A stretch of 64,000 nucleotides of DNA, taken from Roseiarcus sp963794655. Lineage in GTDB: Bacteria; Pseudomonadota; Alphaproteobacteria; Rhizobiales; Beijerinckiaceae. The stretch is from contig CAWCEV010000006.1 in assembly GCA_963794655.1 (NCBI GenBank), forward strand, positions 124,001 to 188,000, read 5' to 3'. Below the pieces are notes generated by a model that saw only the letters and a program-made list of their open reading frames with translations, searched no databases and was not told where the DNA came from. The position numbers and the translations under genes were made by a program. This document shows positions 33,736-42,310 of the stretch, in pieces (the stretch's first letter is position 1; each line of letters begins with the position of its first letter).

Positions 33736-35151
33736 CTACGCGAAAATGTTTTGATTGAGACGGAAGAGATTCTTGGGGTCGTACCGACGTTTGACGTCAG
33801 TCAGCCGGGCATAATTCTCGCCGTAGGCGCTCTGCACCCGCTCCACTTCATCGCCGGGCATGAAGTTCACATAGGCCGTGCCGGAGGCAAATGGGGCCGT
33901 CGCCTCGAAGGTCCGCCTCGCCCATTCGACATACTGCTTGTCCGCTGACTGGTCCCGCCAACGGGAGTGGACATTGATGCCGAAGTGCGCGTTTCGTTGC
34001 GGAAAGGCGGTCGAGGAAACGGGAACCCGACAAGCGGCGCCGCCGATGTGGAAGATGAAGATTTCGCATTCGGGGCCGGGCGCGGCTTGGGCGGCCTCGA
34101 CGACGGCGCCGACCGCCTCGTCGGAAAGCCCGGCAAAGTCACGCGTCTTCCAATAGTTTCTGGCTCCCGGCGTCAGCAGCGGGTCGAACGCGGCCTGCCA
34201 CCCCGTGAATGGGCTCGGACCGACAACGTCGGCGATCGGCGCGCCAAGCCCTCGGATCCCGGCCGCCGCGCGCTCGCCTTCTGCAAGGTCGCCGACGTAG
34301 CACATCGCGAAGATAAGCACCTTGCGGCCGTGCCACTCGGTCGGCAGAAACGGAAGCGGCGGTGCGGCGCGCAACACCACCCAGCAACTCAGTTCGTCCG
34401 GCGCGCGCTCCAGCAACGCGCGGTATTGTTTCAGGAGCGCCTCGGCGCCGTCGAGCGGGTGAACCACCAGCCCCGACAGGACCTGCTGTCCCACCTCGCG
34501 CAGCTTGAATTCGAACGACGTGACGACGCCAAAATTGCCGCCGCCGCCTCGCAGCGCCCAGAAAAGATCCGCGTTCTCGGTTGCGGTCGCGTGGAGCATC
34601 TTTCCTTCCGCGGTCACCACATCTGCGGCAATCAGGCTGTCGACCGTCAGGCCGTATTTGCGTGTGATCCAACCGAAACCGCCGCCGAGAGTGAGACCGG
34701 CAATGCCGGTGGTCGAATTGATGCCGACCGGAACGGCGAGTCCGTAGGGCGCGGTTGCGGCGTCCACCTCGGCGAGGGTCGCGCCGGGTTCGACCAGCGC
34801 CCGAGATGTCTGCGGGTCGACGCGCACCGATCGCATTGGGGAGAGGTCGATCACAATGCCATCATCGCAGATCGCGTTGCCTGCGATATGGTGGCCGCCG
34901 CCCTTCACCGCGACAAGGAGACCATTGTCCCGCGCGAACTGGACGCATCGGACGACATCGCCCGCCTCGCTGCACTGCACGATAAGCACAGGCCTACGGT
35001 CGATTGTCTGATTCCAGATCGTCCTTGCTTCGTCATAGGACGGCGCCTCAGGATCCAGGACTTTTCCCCGTATCCCGCGGCAGAAATCTTCGAGCGCTGC
35101 GGGCGCGATGTCTTTCGTCTCGCCTTCAATAGATTTGAATATCAAGCCCAT
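33736..35151 (-). CDS. FAD-linked oxidase, berberine-bridge-enzyme (BBE) family
   Basis: 471 residues. FAD_binding_4 domain with VAVKGGGHHIAGNAICDDG (the His-containing loop that often links FAD covalently), GLTLGGGFGWITRKYGLTVD and LRGGGGNFGVVTSFEF; C-terminal BBE motif YDPKNLFRLNQNI. No signal peptide, so cytoplasmic. Such enzymes oxidise sugars, alkaloids or aromatic alcohols using oxygen. It lies divergent to the AraC regulator (188 bases between starts) and reads against the murB-ftsQ direction, so it looks inserted into the cluster. Confidence 0.93.
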   Translation of the reverse strand: MGLIFKSIEGETKDIAPAALEDFCRGIRGKVLDPEAPSYDEARTIWNQTIDRRPVLIVQCSEAGDVVRCVQFARDNGLLVAVKGGGHHIAGNAICDDGIVIDLSPMRSVRVDPQTSRALVEPGATLAEVDAATAPYGLAVPVGINSTTGIAGLTLGGGFGWITRKYGLTVDSLIAADVVTAEGKMLHATATENADLFWALRGGGGNFGVVTSFEFKLREVGQQVLSGLVVHPLDGAEALLKQYRALLERAPDELSCWVVLRAAPPLPFLPTEWHGRKVLIFAMCYVGDLAEGERAAAGIRGLGAPIADVVGPSPFTGWQAAFDPLLTPGARNYWKTRDFAGLSDEAVGAVVEAAQAAPGPECEIFIFHIGGAACRVPVSSTAFPQRNAHFGINVHSRWRDQSADKQYVEWARRTFEATAPFASGTAYVNFMPGDEVERVQSAYGENYARLTDVKRRYDPKNLFRLNQNIFA

Positions 35152-35339
35152 GACAATCCTCCTCCTCGGAAGGTTTGCGAAGATCTGAAATTCTTGCTCC
35201 GCATCTGCTTCCGGCTCTGAGGCTCACAATCCGCTCAATTCGCGGGTAGCGGTAGAGCGGCGCGTCCGAGTCTCTTGACGCTGCGTCCTTTGCTGGCGCC
35301 AAAAGAAGTGTACAGTCGACCGCTCCGAGGAGGCCCCTC

Positions 35340-36326
35340 ATGGACGTGCTGTCGGATGTGCTGCGTTCCGTCCGGCTTACCGGGGCCGTCTTTTTTGACA
35401 TGGAGGCCCATTCGCCGTGGGTCGGCGTAACCCCGAGGGCCGAAGTCATCGCAGGCCTTGTGATGCGGGAGGCCGAGCACGTCATCTGCTTCCATGTCCT
35501 GACCGCCGGAGCGTGCTGGGTCGAACTGGCGGACTCTTCGCTCCCTCCCGTTGCCCTCTCCGCTGGGGACGTCGTTGTCGTCGGAAAGGGCGACTCACAC
35601 TTTCTCTGCTCGACGCCGGGAATGCGGGGCGAGGCGGATCTTTCCGTCTACCAGCGCCCGGCCGGGGGCCGCCTGCCAATACCGCATGTTCTCAACGAGA
35701 CCACCGGCGGCGTCGAGACGTGCCACTTCGTTTGCGGCTATCTCGGCTGCGATTTGCGCCCTTTCAATCCGCTGCTCGACGCTTTGCCGCGTCTGCTTCA
35801 TGCGCGGGCATCCGCCGCGAGCCAAGGGTGGCTGGTAAACCTGCTTCGCACAGCGGTCGACGAGACCGAGGACGACAGGGCAGGCCGCGAGACCATGCTT
35901 GCGAAGCTGGCCGAGCTTTTGTTCATAGACACCCTTCGCAAGCATATCGGCGAATTGGCGGACGATCGGCCCGGATGGTTCTCCGGATTGCGGGATCGGC
36001 ATGTTGGGGCGGCGCTTCGGCTGATCCATGCCAAGCCGGCGCAGGACTGGACGCTTGACGCTCTTGCCCACGAGGCGGGGCTTTCGAGGTCGCTCTTCGC
36101 CAAACGGTTCAACGATCTCGTCGGCGTGCCGCCGATTGAATATCTCGTGCGCTGGCGGGTGCAGTTGGCGGCCAGGCTTCTGGACCAGGGCGCGAGGATC
36201 GCCGAGACCGCCGCCAGCGTCGGCTATGAATCCGAAGCGACTTTCAACCGCGTCTTCAAGCGCTTCGCTGGCGCGCCACCGGGAGCGTGGCGGCGCGCTC
36301 GACCGAAAAACGATCAGGTGAGCTGA
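35340..36326 (+). CDS. AraC-family transcriptional regulator with cupin sensor domain
   Basis: 328 residues. The N-terminal 190 residues form a cupin-type ligand domain (AraC-binding type, HVICFHVLTAGACWVEL). The C-terminal 100 residues hold two HTH motifs: LDALAHEAGLSRSLFAKRF and IAETAASVGYESEATFNRVF. Divergent from the BBE oxidase gene and probably its regulator. Confidence 0.93.
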   Translation: MDVLSDVLRSVRLTGAVFFDMEAHSPWVGVTPRAEVIAGLVMREAEHVICFHVLTAGACWVELADSSLPPVALSAGDVVVVGKGDSHFLCSTPGMRGEADLSVYQRPAGGRLPIPHVLNETTGGVETCHFVCGYLGCDLRPFNPLLDALPRLLHARASAASQGWLVNLLRTAVDETEDDRAGRETMLAKLAELLFIDTLRKHIGELADDRPGWFSGLRDRHVGAALRLIHAKPAQDWTLDALAHEAGLSRSLFAKRFNDLVGVPPIEYLVRWRVQLAARLLDQGARIAETAASVGYESEATFNRVFKRFAGAPPGAWRRARPKNDQVS

Positions 36327-36415
36327 GGAGCCGGGGGTCAGACGGAGGCGCCGGTCGGCGCTCGCCGCGCTCGACTTGGCCGGCCGAGGAAGCCGCCGGC
36401 GCGGAGCCGGCTACC

Positions 36416-37510
36416 TTACGCCTGCGCCGGCGCGGTTTTTCTCTCCGCCGCTTGGGGCTGACTCCGCTCTTGGGCTGCGCGCAAATTCGCCTGCCGCAGC
36501 CGCTCGCCCTCCTCGTCGAACAGGAAGGTCAGGAACACATAGCGCCGGCCTCGCGTCATTCGCGAGACCTGGTGCAGGATCGAAGCTGAGAACACGACCG
36601 CCGCTCCCGGCGCCGGCTTGAAGCTTTGCGAACTATATTCCGGAAAGGAGATCTCGCCGCCGTCGAAGTCGGCGTTGAGATTGATCGAGACGGCGAAGCG
36701 GCGATGCGCGACCGACGCCCCCGTGTCGTCGCGATGGGGACCGAAATGGCCGCCCGATTCGGCGTCGTAGCGCGCAACGAGGTCGCGTTCGATCCGGGTG
36801 ACCGACATCTGGAAGGCCTTGCGGATCTCCGGGACGATCCTGCGGCCGATCCTGCCGCGCACGGCTCGAATGAGATTGGGATCGGTCAGGGGGAAATCGC
36901 GCCTGCGCTTCCAGCCGCCGTCGAAACGCTCGATCGACTGTCCCTCCGCATCCTGCATAAAGCCGCTTTCCCTTCCCTCCCCGCGCTCGAAACAGTCGAC
37001 GAGGTGGCGGCAAAGCTCCGGCTCGAGAACGTCGGCAAGCGAGAGAATCGGCGCGGGCGACCGATCGCCCGCGGCGTCACTCGGCGCCGCCGGCCGATCG
37101 AGCCCTCCCAGCGCCCGCTCCTGCTCGTCCAGCGGAGCGACCTCGACGACCCGCTGCATCCGGTCGAGGACGACCCAGCCTCGGGCGACGCCAAACGCCT
37201 TGGCGAGCCCCTCGGTGTCCCGCAGGAACCGGATCGACGGATACCGCGTCTCGACCGTGCTCCACGAGCCCGAATCAGGGACGACGGCAAGGAAGGCGGC
37301 CTTGCCGCCTTCCTCGATGCGCGAATGGGCCGCGAGAGCCTCAAGCGCGGCCTCCGCAAGAGGGTCGCAGGCCGGGCCGAGGAAGGCCAGCACGATCATG
37401 CGGCCGGGAAACGAATCGAAGGCAAGACAATGGCGCCCCCGATTGAAGAGAAAGGCGCTGTCGCCCGGCTGAGCGCCGGGCTTGAGCGCAAAATCATATG
37501 GCTCGCTCAT
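36416..37510 (-). CDS. Peroxiredoxin-like / 2OG-Fe(II) oxygenase fusion
   Basis: 364 residues. Residues about 1-130 resemble an AhpC/TSA thioredoxin-fold domain (PGRMIVLAFLGPACDPLAEA, with one cysteine in GPACDP). Residues about 160-345 are a prolyl-4-hydroxylase-like 2-oxoglutarate oxygenase: HFGPHRDDTG supplies the HxD iron ligands, ASILHQV the distal His and RRYVF the 2OG-binding Arg. The C-terminal tail is Ala/Gln-rich. Cytoplasmic. Substrate unknown; the fusion suggests coupling of peroxide or thiol chemistry to hydroxylation. Confidence 0.88.
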   Translation of the reverse strand: MSEPYDFALKPGAQPGDSAFLFNRGRHCLAFDSFPGRMIVLAFLGPACDPLAEAALEALAAHSRIEEGGKAAFLAVVPDSGSWSTVETRYPSIRFLRDTEGLAKAFGVARGWVVLDRMQRVVEVAPLDEQERALGGLDRPAAPSDAAGDRSPAPILSLADVLEPELCRHLVDCFERGEGRESGFMQDAEGQSIERFDGGWKRRRDFPLTDPNLIRAVRGRIGRRIVPEIRKAFQMSVTRIERDLVARYDAESGGHFGPHRDDTGASVAHRRFAVSINLNADFDGGEISFPEYSSQSFKPAPGAAVVFSASILHQVSRMTRGRRYVFLTFLFDEEGERLRQANLRAAQERSQPQAAERKTAPAQA

Positions 37511-37621
37511 CGGACTTTCGGTCGATCCGCCTGCTGATCGACGCCTAGCCGCAAAAGCTTAAGGCTTGGAGAGGATCGCGGCCCGGCTCGCCCGGCAATT
37601 CCGCCCGTCGGCTCACGGGGG

Positions 37622-37636
37622 TTAACGTATCGTTAA
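37622..37636. promoter_or_regulatory. CtrA box 1
   Basis: TTAACGTATCGTTAA matches the CtrA full site TTAA-N7-TTAA exactly. Upstream of ftsQAZ. Confidence 0.65.
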
Positions 37637-37646
37637 GCCGTTGGAT

Positions 37647-37661
37647 TTAATCGTGTCTTAA
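37647..37661 (+). promoter_or_regulatory. CtrA box 2
   Basis: TTAATCGTGTCTTAA, followed by C, matches TTAA-N7-TTAAC exactly. It starts 25 bases after box 1, about 350 bases before the ftsQ start. Confidence 0.65.
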
Positions 37662-38010
37662 CTCTGCATACTCGTGCGGCGTTAGGGAATTGGCGGGCGA
37701 TGAAGGCACTCGCAGTCCTCAGGACTGACCGGCGAACGGGGCGCGCCGCGCTGCCCGGGCGCGATCGCGGCCCCGCCCGCTCGGTCGGTCGGGGCGACAA
37801 ATGCGCTCGCCCTTCCCAAACGTTCCGAGAATATGACGCAAAAGACGTCAATGGCGCCCGGCATCATATCCGGCGGGCAAATCTTAAACCGAATATTTAC
37901 TATAAAGCCCAAGACTTCGCGCGAGGCGCCTATCGGGCTCCCGGTTGTCGCGGCGCGAGCCGCGCCGACCGTCATCTCAAGCCGGTTGCCTGGTTGGCGG
38001 AGGACGCGGC

Positions 38011-38952
38011 GTGCGATTGTTGAGCGCGATGCTCGGATGGGGACAGGCCGCCGGGCCGAGGCTGGCCGGCGTCGGCGCCGAATCCCCTCCTCACAGGGTG
38101 GTGCTGCGCGGCGAGCGTTCGGCGCAAGCGTCGCTGCGCTGGCCGATCCGGCTCGATCGTCCCGCGCCGCGCAAGCTTGAGATCGCCCTCACCGTGGCCG
38201 TTCTCGTCGGCGCGGCTCTACTCGGCGCCGAACGCGGCGGGCAGCTCGATGCGCTGACCGCCAAATATGGCGGCGTCGGGGACTGGGCCGCCCGCACTCT
38301 GAGGCTTGGCGTCCGGGTCGTCACCGTCTCCGGCGCGACACATATGAGCGAGCGCAGGATCCTGTCCATTGCCGGCGTCGACAGCAGCAAATCGCTGCCG
38401 TTCTTCGACGCCGCCGAAGCGCGGGCGAAGCTCGAGGCCGATCCGCTGATCAAACAGGCAAGCGTGCGCAAACTTTACCCCGACCACCTCGTGATCGAGA
38501 TCGTCGAGCGCACGCCCTACGCCGTGTGGCAGAAGGACGGCGACGTCCACGCGATCGCGGCCGACGGCGCCTCGATCGACGAGGTTACCGACGGCCGATA
38601 CGCCGGCCTTCCCTTCGTCGTCGGCGACGGGGCGAACGACCGGGTGCGCGAATTCGTCGCCCTGCTCGGCGCAATGGACGAATTGCAGCCGCGTGTCGAA
38701 GCGGGCGTGCTGGTCGACCAGCGGCGGTGGAATCTGCATTTGAAATCGGGCATCGACGTCAAGCTGCCGGAAACGAATCCCGAAGCCGCGATCGCTGAGC
38801 TCCTGACTCTCCAGCGGCAGTCGCGCATCCTGGACAAGGACGTGCTCGCGCTCGATTTCCGGGTTCCGGGCCGGGTGTTCGCGCGCCTGTCCGAGGAGGC
38901 CGCGGCCGCGTGGGCGGAGGCCCACACCGCGAAGAAGGGCGCCCAGCCATGA
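38011..38952 (+). CDS. ftsQ: Cell division protein FtsQ
   Basis: 313 residues. Bitopic inner-membrane protein linking early and late divisome proteins. A basic cytoplasmic N-terminus, one transmembrane helix (IALTVAVLVGAALLGAER), then a POTRA domain (RILSIAGVDSSKSLPFFDAA, with VRKLYPDHLVIEIVERTPYA) and the FtsQ beta domain. GTG 38011 has GGAGG at 37999-38003 with seven-base spacing; ATG 38029 is the alternative. It overlaps ftsA by four bases (ATGA). Confidence 0.93.
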   Translation: MRLLSAMLGWGQAAGPRLAGVGAESPPHRVVLRGERSAQASLRWPIRLDRPAPRKLEIALTVAVLVGAALLGAERGGQLDALTAKYGGVGDWAARTLRLGVRVVTVSGATHMSERRILSIAGVDSSKSLPFFDAAEARAKLEADPLIKQASVRKLYPDHLVIEIVERTPYAVWQKDGDVHAIAADGASIDEVTDGRYAGLPFVVGDGANDRVREFVALLGAMDELQPRVEAGVLVDQRRWNLHLKSGIDVKLPETNPEAAIAELLTLQRQSRILDKDVLALDFRVPGRVFARLSEEAAAAWAEAHTAKKGAQP

Positions 38953-40262
38953 GCAAGCCGCTCGCCCCCCGCATGCGCCAGATCCCGCCGCGCAAGAGCG
39001 CGCTGCTCTCGGTGCTTGACGTCGGCGCTTCGAAGATCGTGTGCCTGATCGCCCGCCTGTCGCCGATGGAGCCGTCCGAGGCGCTGCGCGGGCGCACCCA
39101 CCGCTGCAAGGTGCTCGGCGTCGGCCACCAGCGCTCGGTCGGCGTCAAGGGCGGCGCGGTGGTCGATCTGCAGGCGGCGGAGCACGCCGCGCGGCTCGCG
39201 ATCGACGCGGCCGAACGCATGGCGGGCGTTGAGGTCGGAGGCGTCATCGTCAACATGTCCGGCGGGCGCCTCGCCTCGCGTCGCCGCAGCGCAGAGGTCG
39301 CGCTGCGCGGCAAGACGGTGACCGATCACGACATTCAGCGGGTCTTCGAGACCGCGGCGCATGCCAACGTCGAGCCCGGGCGAACAATTCTTCATGCCCT
39401 TCCGACCGCGTTCCGACTCGATGCGACCCGCGAGATCCACGATCCGAAGGGCATGGTCGGGGCCGAACTCGGGGTCGACCTTCATGTCGCGACATCCGAT
39501 TCCGCCGCGGCGCGCAACCTGATGCTGGTGATAGAGCGCTGCCATTTGCGGGTCGAGGCGATGGTGGCGACGCCTTACGCCGCCGGGCTCTCGACGCTGG
39601 TCGACGACGAGGCGGAGCTTGGCGCCGCGGTGGTCGATTTCGGCGGCGGTTCGACCACGGTCGGTGTGTTCTCCGGCGGGCGGCTGATCCATGTCGACGC
39701 GGTGGCCCTCGGCGGCATTCACGTGACCCGGGACGTGGCGCGCGGCCTCAATGTCTCGGTCAGCGACGCCGAACGGCTGAAGACGCTCTACGGCGCCTGC
39801 ATCGCTTCGACGTCCGACGATCGCGAGACCATCGCCGCCCACCGTCTCGGCGACGACATGGATCATCCGAGCCATCTGCCGAAGTCCGAGCTCACCCGAA
39901 TCATCCGCCCGCGGGTCGAGGAGATCCTCGAGCTCGTGCGCGACCGGCTGCGCGCATCGGGACACGCCGCCCAGGCCGGCCGCCGGCTGGTGATGACCGG
40001 AGGCGCCTGCCAGCTCACCGGCATGCCGGAGCTCGCGCGCGCGATCATCTCCAGCCAGGCGCGGATCGGCCGGCCGCTCGGGATCGAGGGGTTGCCGGAA
40101 TCCGGCAAGAGCCCGGCTTTCGCGGCGGCCGTCGGACTCATGGTTTATCCGCAGATGGCGGGGCTCGAATATCACGAGGTCACGCGCCAGCACTCGCGTT
40201 CCCGTCAGGGCGAAGGCGGGTACGCGGCTCGGGTCGGACGTTGGCTCAAGGAGAGTTTCTGA
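38949..40262 (+). CDS. ftsA: Cell division protein FtsA
   Basis: 437 residues. Actin-like ATPase tethering FtsZ to the membrane. Visible: ALLSVLDVGASKIVCLIARL (phosphate 1), AAVVDFGGGSTTVGVFSGG (phosphate 2), LVMTGGACQLTGM (adenosine loop), and the C-terminal amphipathic tail VGRWLKESF. ATGA overlap with ftsQ; ftsZ follows after 98 bases. Confidence 0.97.
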   Translation: MSKPLAPRMRQIPPRKSALLSVLDVGASKIVCLIARLSPMEPSEALRGRTHRCKVLGVGHQRSVGVKGGAVVDLQAAEHAARLAIDAAERMAGVEVGGVIVNMSGGRLASRRRSAEVALRGKTVTDHDIQRVFETAAHANVEPGRTILHALPTAFRLDATREIHDPKGMVGAELGVDLHVATSDSAAARNLMLVIERCHLRVEAMVATPYAAGLSTLVDDEAELGAAVVDFGGGSTTVGVFSGGRLIHVDAVALGGIHVTRDVARGLNVSVSDAERLKTLYGACIASTSDDRETIAAHRLGDDMDHPSHLPKSELTRIIRPRVEEILELVRDRLRASGHAAQAGRRLVMTGGACQLTGMPELARAIISSQARIGRPLGIEGLPESGKSPAFAAAVGLMVYPQMAGLEYHEVTRQHSRSRQGEGGYAARVGRWLKESF

Positions 40263-40360
40263 AGGCGCGTTAGAGGCGCTCGCCGGCGGCGGGGGCGCAA
40301 GTTGAAGGCAAATACGCATTCCAATCGGCGCCGGCGGGCGTCCAACGCAACGAGGCAAAC

Positions 40361-41977
40361 ATGTCGATCAATCTGAAAGCGCCTGAACTCAGGGAACTCA
40401 AGCCCCGCATCATGGTGTGCGGAGTGGGCGGCGCCGGCGGCAACGCGGTCAACAACATGATCGTCTCCGGCCTGTCCGGCGTCGACTTCATCGTCGCCAA
40501 CACCGACGCCCAGGCGCTGACGTCCTCGCGCGCCGAGCGGATCATCCAGATGGGCCTGCAGGTCACCGAGGGGCTCGGCGCCGGGTCCAAGCCCGAAGTG
40601 GGAAAGGCCGCCGCCGAAGAGGCGCTCGAGGAGATCCGCGATCACCTCGCCGGCGCTCACATGGTGTTCGTCACCGCCGGCATGGGCGGGGGCACCGGCA
40701 CGGGCGCCGCGCCCGTCATCGCCAGAGCCGCCCGCGAACTCGGCATCCTCACCGTCGGCGTCGTCACCAAGCCGTTCCATTTCGAGGGCGGACGCCGCAT
40801 GCGGGTGGCGGAGAACGGCATCGCCGACCTCCAGAAGGCCGTGGACACGCTGATCATCATTCCCAACCAGAACCTGTTCCGCGTCGCCAACGAAAAGACG
40901 ACCTTCGCGGACGCCTTCTCGATGGCCGATCAGGTGCTCTATTCCGGCGTCGCCTGCATCACCGACCTGATGGTGAAGGAGGGGCTCATCAACCTCGACT
41001 TCGCCGACGTGCGCTCGATCATGAGCGAAATGGGCAAGGCCATGATGGGAACCGGCGAAGCAGCGGGCGACAAGCGCGCCGTGCAGGCCGCCGAGGCGGC
41101 GATCGCCAATCCGCTGCTCGACGAAACCTCGATGCGGGGGGCGCGGGGCCTTCTCATCTCGATCACCGGCGGCAACGATCTCACGCTCTATGAGGTCGAC
41201 GAGGCGGCGAGCCGAATTCGCCAGGAAGTCGACGAAGAGGCCAACATCATCCTCGGCGCCACCTTCAATTCGGCGCTCGACGGGGTCGTCCGCGTTTCGG
41301 TCGTGGCGACCGGCATCGATCAGGCGGCGATCGCCCAGATCGAGCCCGTCAACTTCCAGCCGCGGATCGAAGCGATGGCGCGCCCGCGCGTCTTCGCGCC
41401 GCTGCGTTCCGCGCCGGCCGATGTCGACACGGCTTCGGCGCCAGCCTACGACGGCGGCTACCAGCCGGCGGCGCACGTGAGCGCTTTCCCGGAGCCCATC
41501 GAGCCCCACCGCGAACCGGAATACGAGGATTCGGAGCAGTTGGAATTCATCCCCCCTGCCCCGGAGCAGCCGATGCCGCGCGCGACCCGCATGCCGCAGA
41601 TCGAGGACCTGCCCCAGGTGGCGCAGAACCAGATCCGTGCGCTGCGCGAACCTCAGGGCGCCGCGCCCGCCCCGGAAACGCGGCGCCGCTCGCTCCTGGA
41701 GAAACTGGCGGCGTTCGGCATCACTCGCCATGAGGACGAGCCCGCTCCGGCGCCGGTCGCCGCCGCGGCGCCCGCACCTGCGCCGGTAACGCCGCTGCAT
41801 CGGCCTTCGCCTGTCGCCCCGGCTCAGGCCGACCTCGGCCGTCCCCAACCCCGCCACCAGCCGCAGCGCCAGAACGCCGTCGCTTCGGGCTCCCACGTCA
41901 AACCCGTCGCCCGTCCTGCCGCTTCGGAAGACGATCATCTCGACATTCCGGCCTTCCTGCGCCGGCAGCAAAACTGA
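40361..41977 (+). CDS. ftsZ: Cell division protein FtsZ
   Basis: 538 residues. Tubulin-like GTPase forming the division ring. GTP-binding loop GMGGGTGTGAAPVIA, CGVGGAGGNAVNNM, the T7-region NLDFADVRSIM. Like other alphaproteobacterial FtsZ it has a long disordered linker (about 330-520, Pro/Ala-rich) and ends in DHLDIPAFLRRQQN, the conserved tail that binds FtsA. A strong hairpin follows the stop. Confidence 0.98.
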   Translation: MSINLKAPELRELKPRIMVCGVGGAGGNAVNNMIVSGLSGVDFIVANTDAQALTSSRAERIIQMGLQVTEGLGAGSKPEVGKAAAEEALEEIRDHLAGAHMVFVTAGMGGGTGTGAAPVIARAARELGILTVGVVTKPFHFEGGRRMRVAENGIADLQKAVDTLIIIPNQNLFRVANEKTTFADAFSMADQVLYSGVACITDLMVKEGLINLDFADVRSIMSEMGKAMMGTGEAAGDKRAVQAAEAAIANPLLDETSMRGARGLLISITGGNDLTLYEVDEAASRIRQEVDEEANIILGATFNSALDGVVRVSVVATGIDQAAIAQIEPVNFQPRIEAMARPRVFAPLRSAPADVDTASAPAYDGGYQPAAHVSAFPEPIEPHREPEYEDSEQLEFIPPAPEQPMPRATRMPQIEDLPQVAQNQIRALREPQGAAPAPETRRRSLLEKLAAFGITRHEDEPAPAPVAAAAPAPAPVTPLHRPSPVAPAQADLGRPQPRHQPQRQNAVASGSHVKPVARPAASEDDHLDIPAFLRRQQN

Positions 41978-41982
41978 TTCGG

Positions 41983-42012
41983 CCGGCCGCGAAGCCACGG
42001 GCTCGCGGCCGG
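41983..42012 (+). terminator. Hairpin after ftsZ
   Basis: Arms CCGGCCGCGAAGCC (41983-41996) and GGCTCGCGGCCGG (42000-42012) pair over thirteen positions with one bulged A and a three-base loop, six bases after the ftsZ stop. No T-run follows. Confidence 0.45.
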
Positions 42013-42069
42013 ATCGACCCCGGGGCGGCGGGTCCCAAAAAATTAGGGGTCGGTTAACCATACAACCAT

Positions 42070-42083
42070 TTGAAAAATATCAA
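42070..42083. promoter_or_regulatory. FNR/FixK-like box upstream of lpxC
   Basis: TTGAAAAATATCAA fits TTGA-N6-TCAA exactly and TTGAT-N4-ATCAA with one mismatch. It sits in an AT-rich stretch 228 bases before lpxC, where chance matches are more likely. Confidence 0.3.
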
Positions 42084-42310
42084 TTAAATGTTTATGGGAC
42101 GATTGTAACTTTTGTTCACCAAAGGTGATTTGTCGCGTCCGCCTGCTCCCCCTTACTGTGGCGAATCAGGAGCCGTCGGTGGACTTTTTGGCGGCGGGTG
42201 GACGGCGATCGGCGGGCTTTCGGTAGCGACGTGTTGGGGAGCCCGGGGGCTTCTCATCGCGGCTGACGCAGCAAAGCGGGGCCGGGCGCAAGCTCGGAGT
42301 AGAGTAAACG

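Larger units (their letters stand above)
37511..38010. other. Regulatory region upstream of ftsQ with no convincing gene
   Basis: 500 bases. Contains two CtrA boxes (listed separately), a possible -10 at 37667-37672, an AT-rich stretch about 37880-37915, and two short open frames (37700-38023 and 37833-38180) that run into ftsQ and are Arg-rich; I do not support them as genes. ddl, expected here in many relatives, is absent. Confidence 0.6.
41978..42310. other. Intergenic region ftsZ-lpxC
   Basis: 333 bases with no gene. Holds a terminator-like hairpin, a strongly AT-rich segment (about 42040-42120) that contains a FixK-like box, and presumably the lpxC promoter. Confidence 0.6.

Noticed and set aside
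37700..38180. Two short open frames between the CtrA boxes and ftsQ
   Set aside because: Arg/Ser-rich, weak ribosome sites, run into ftsQ; no family resemblance.
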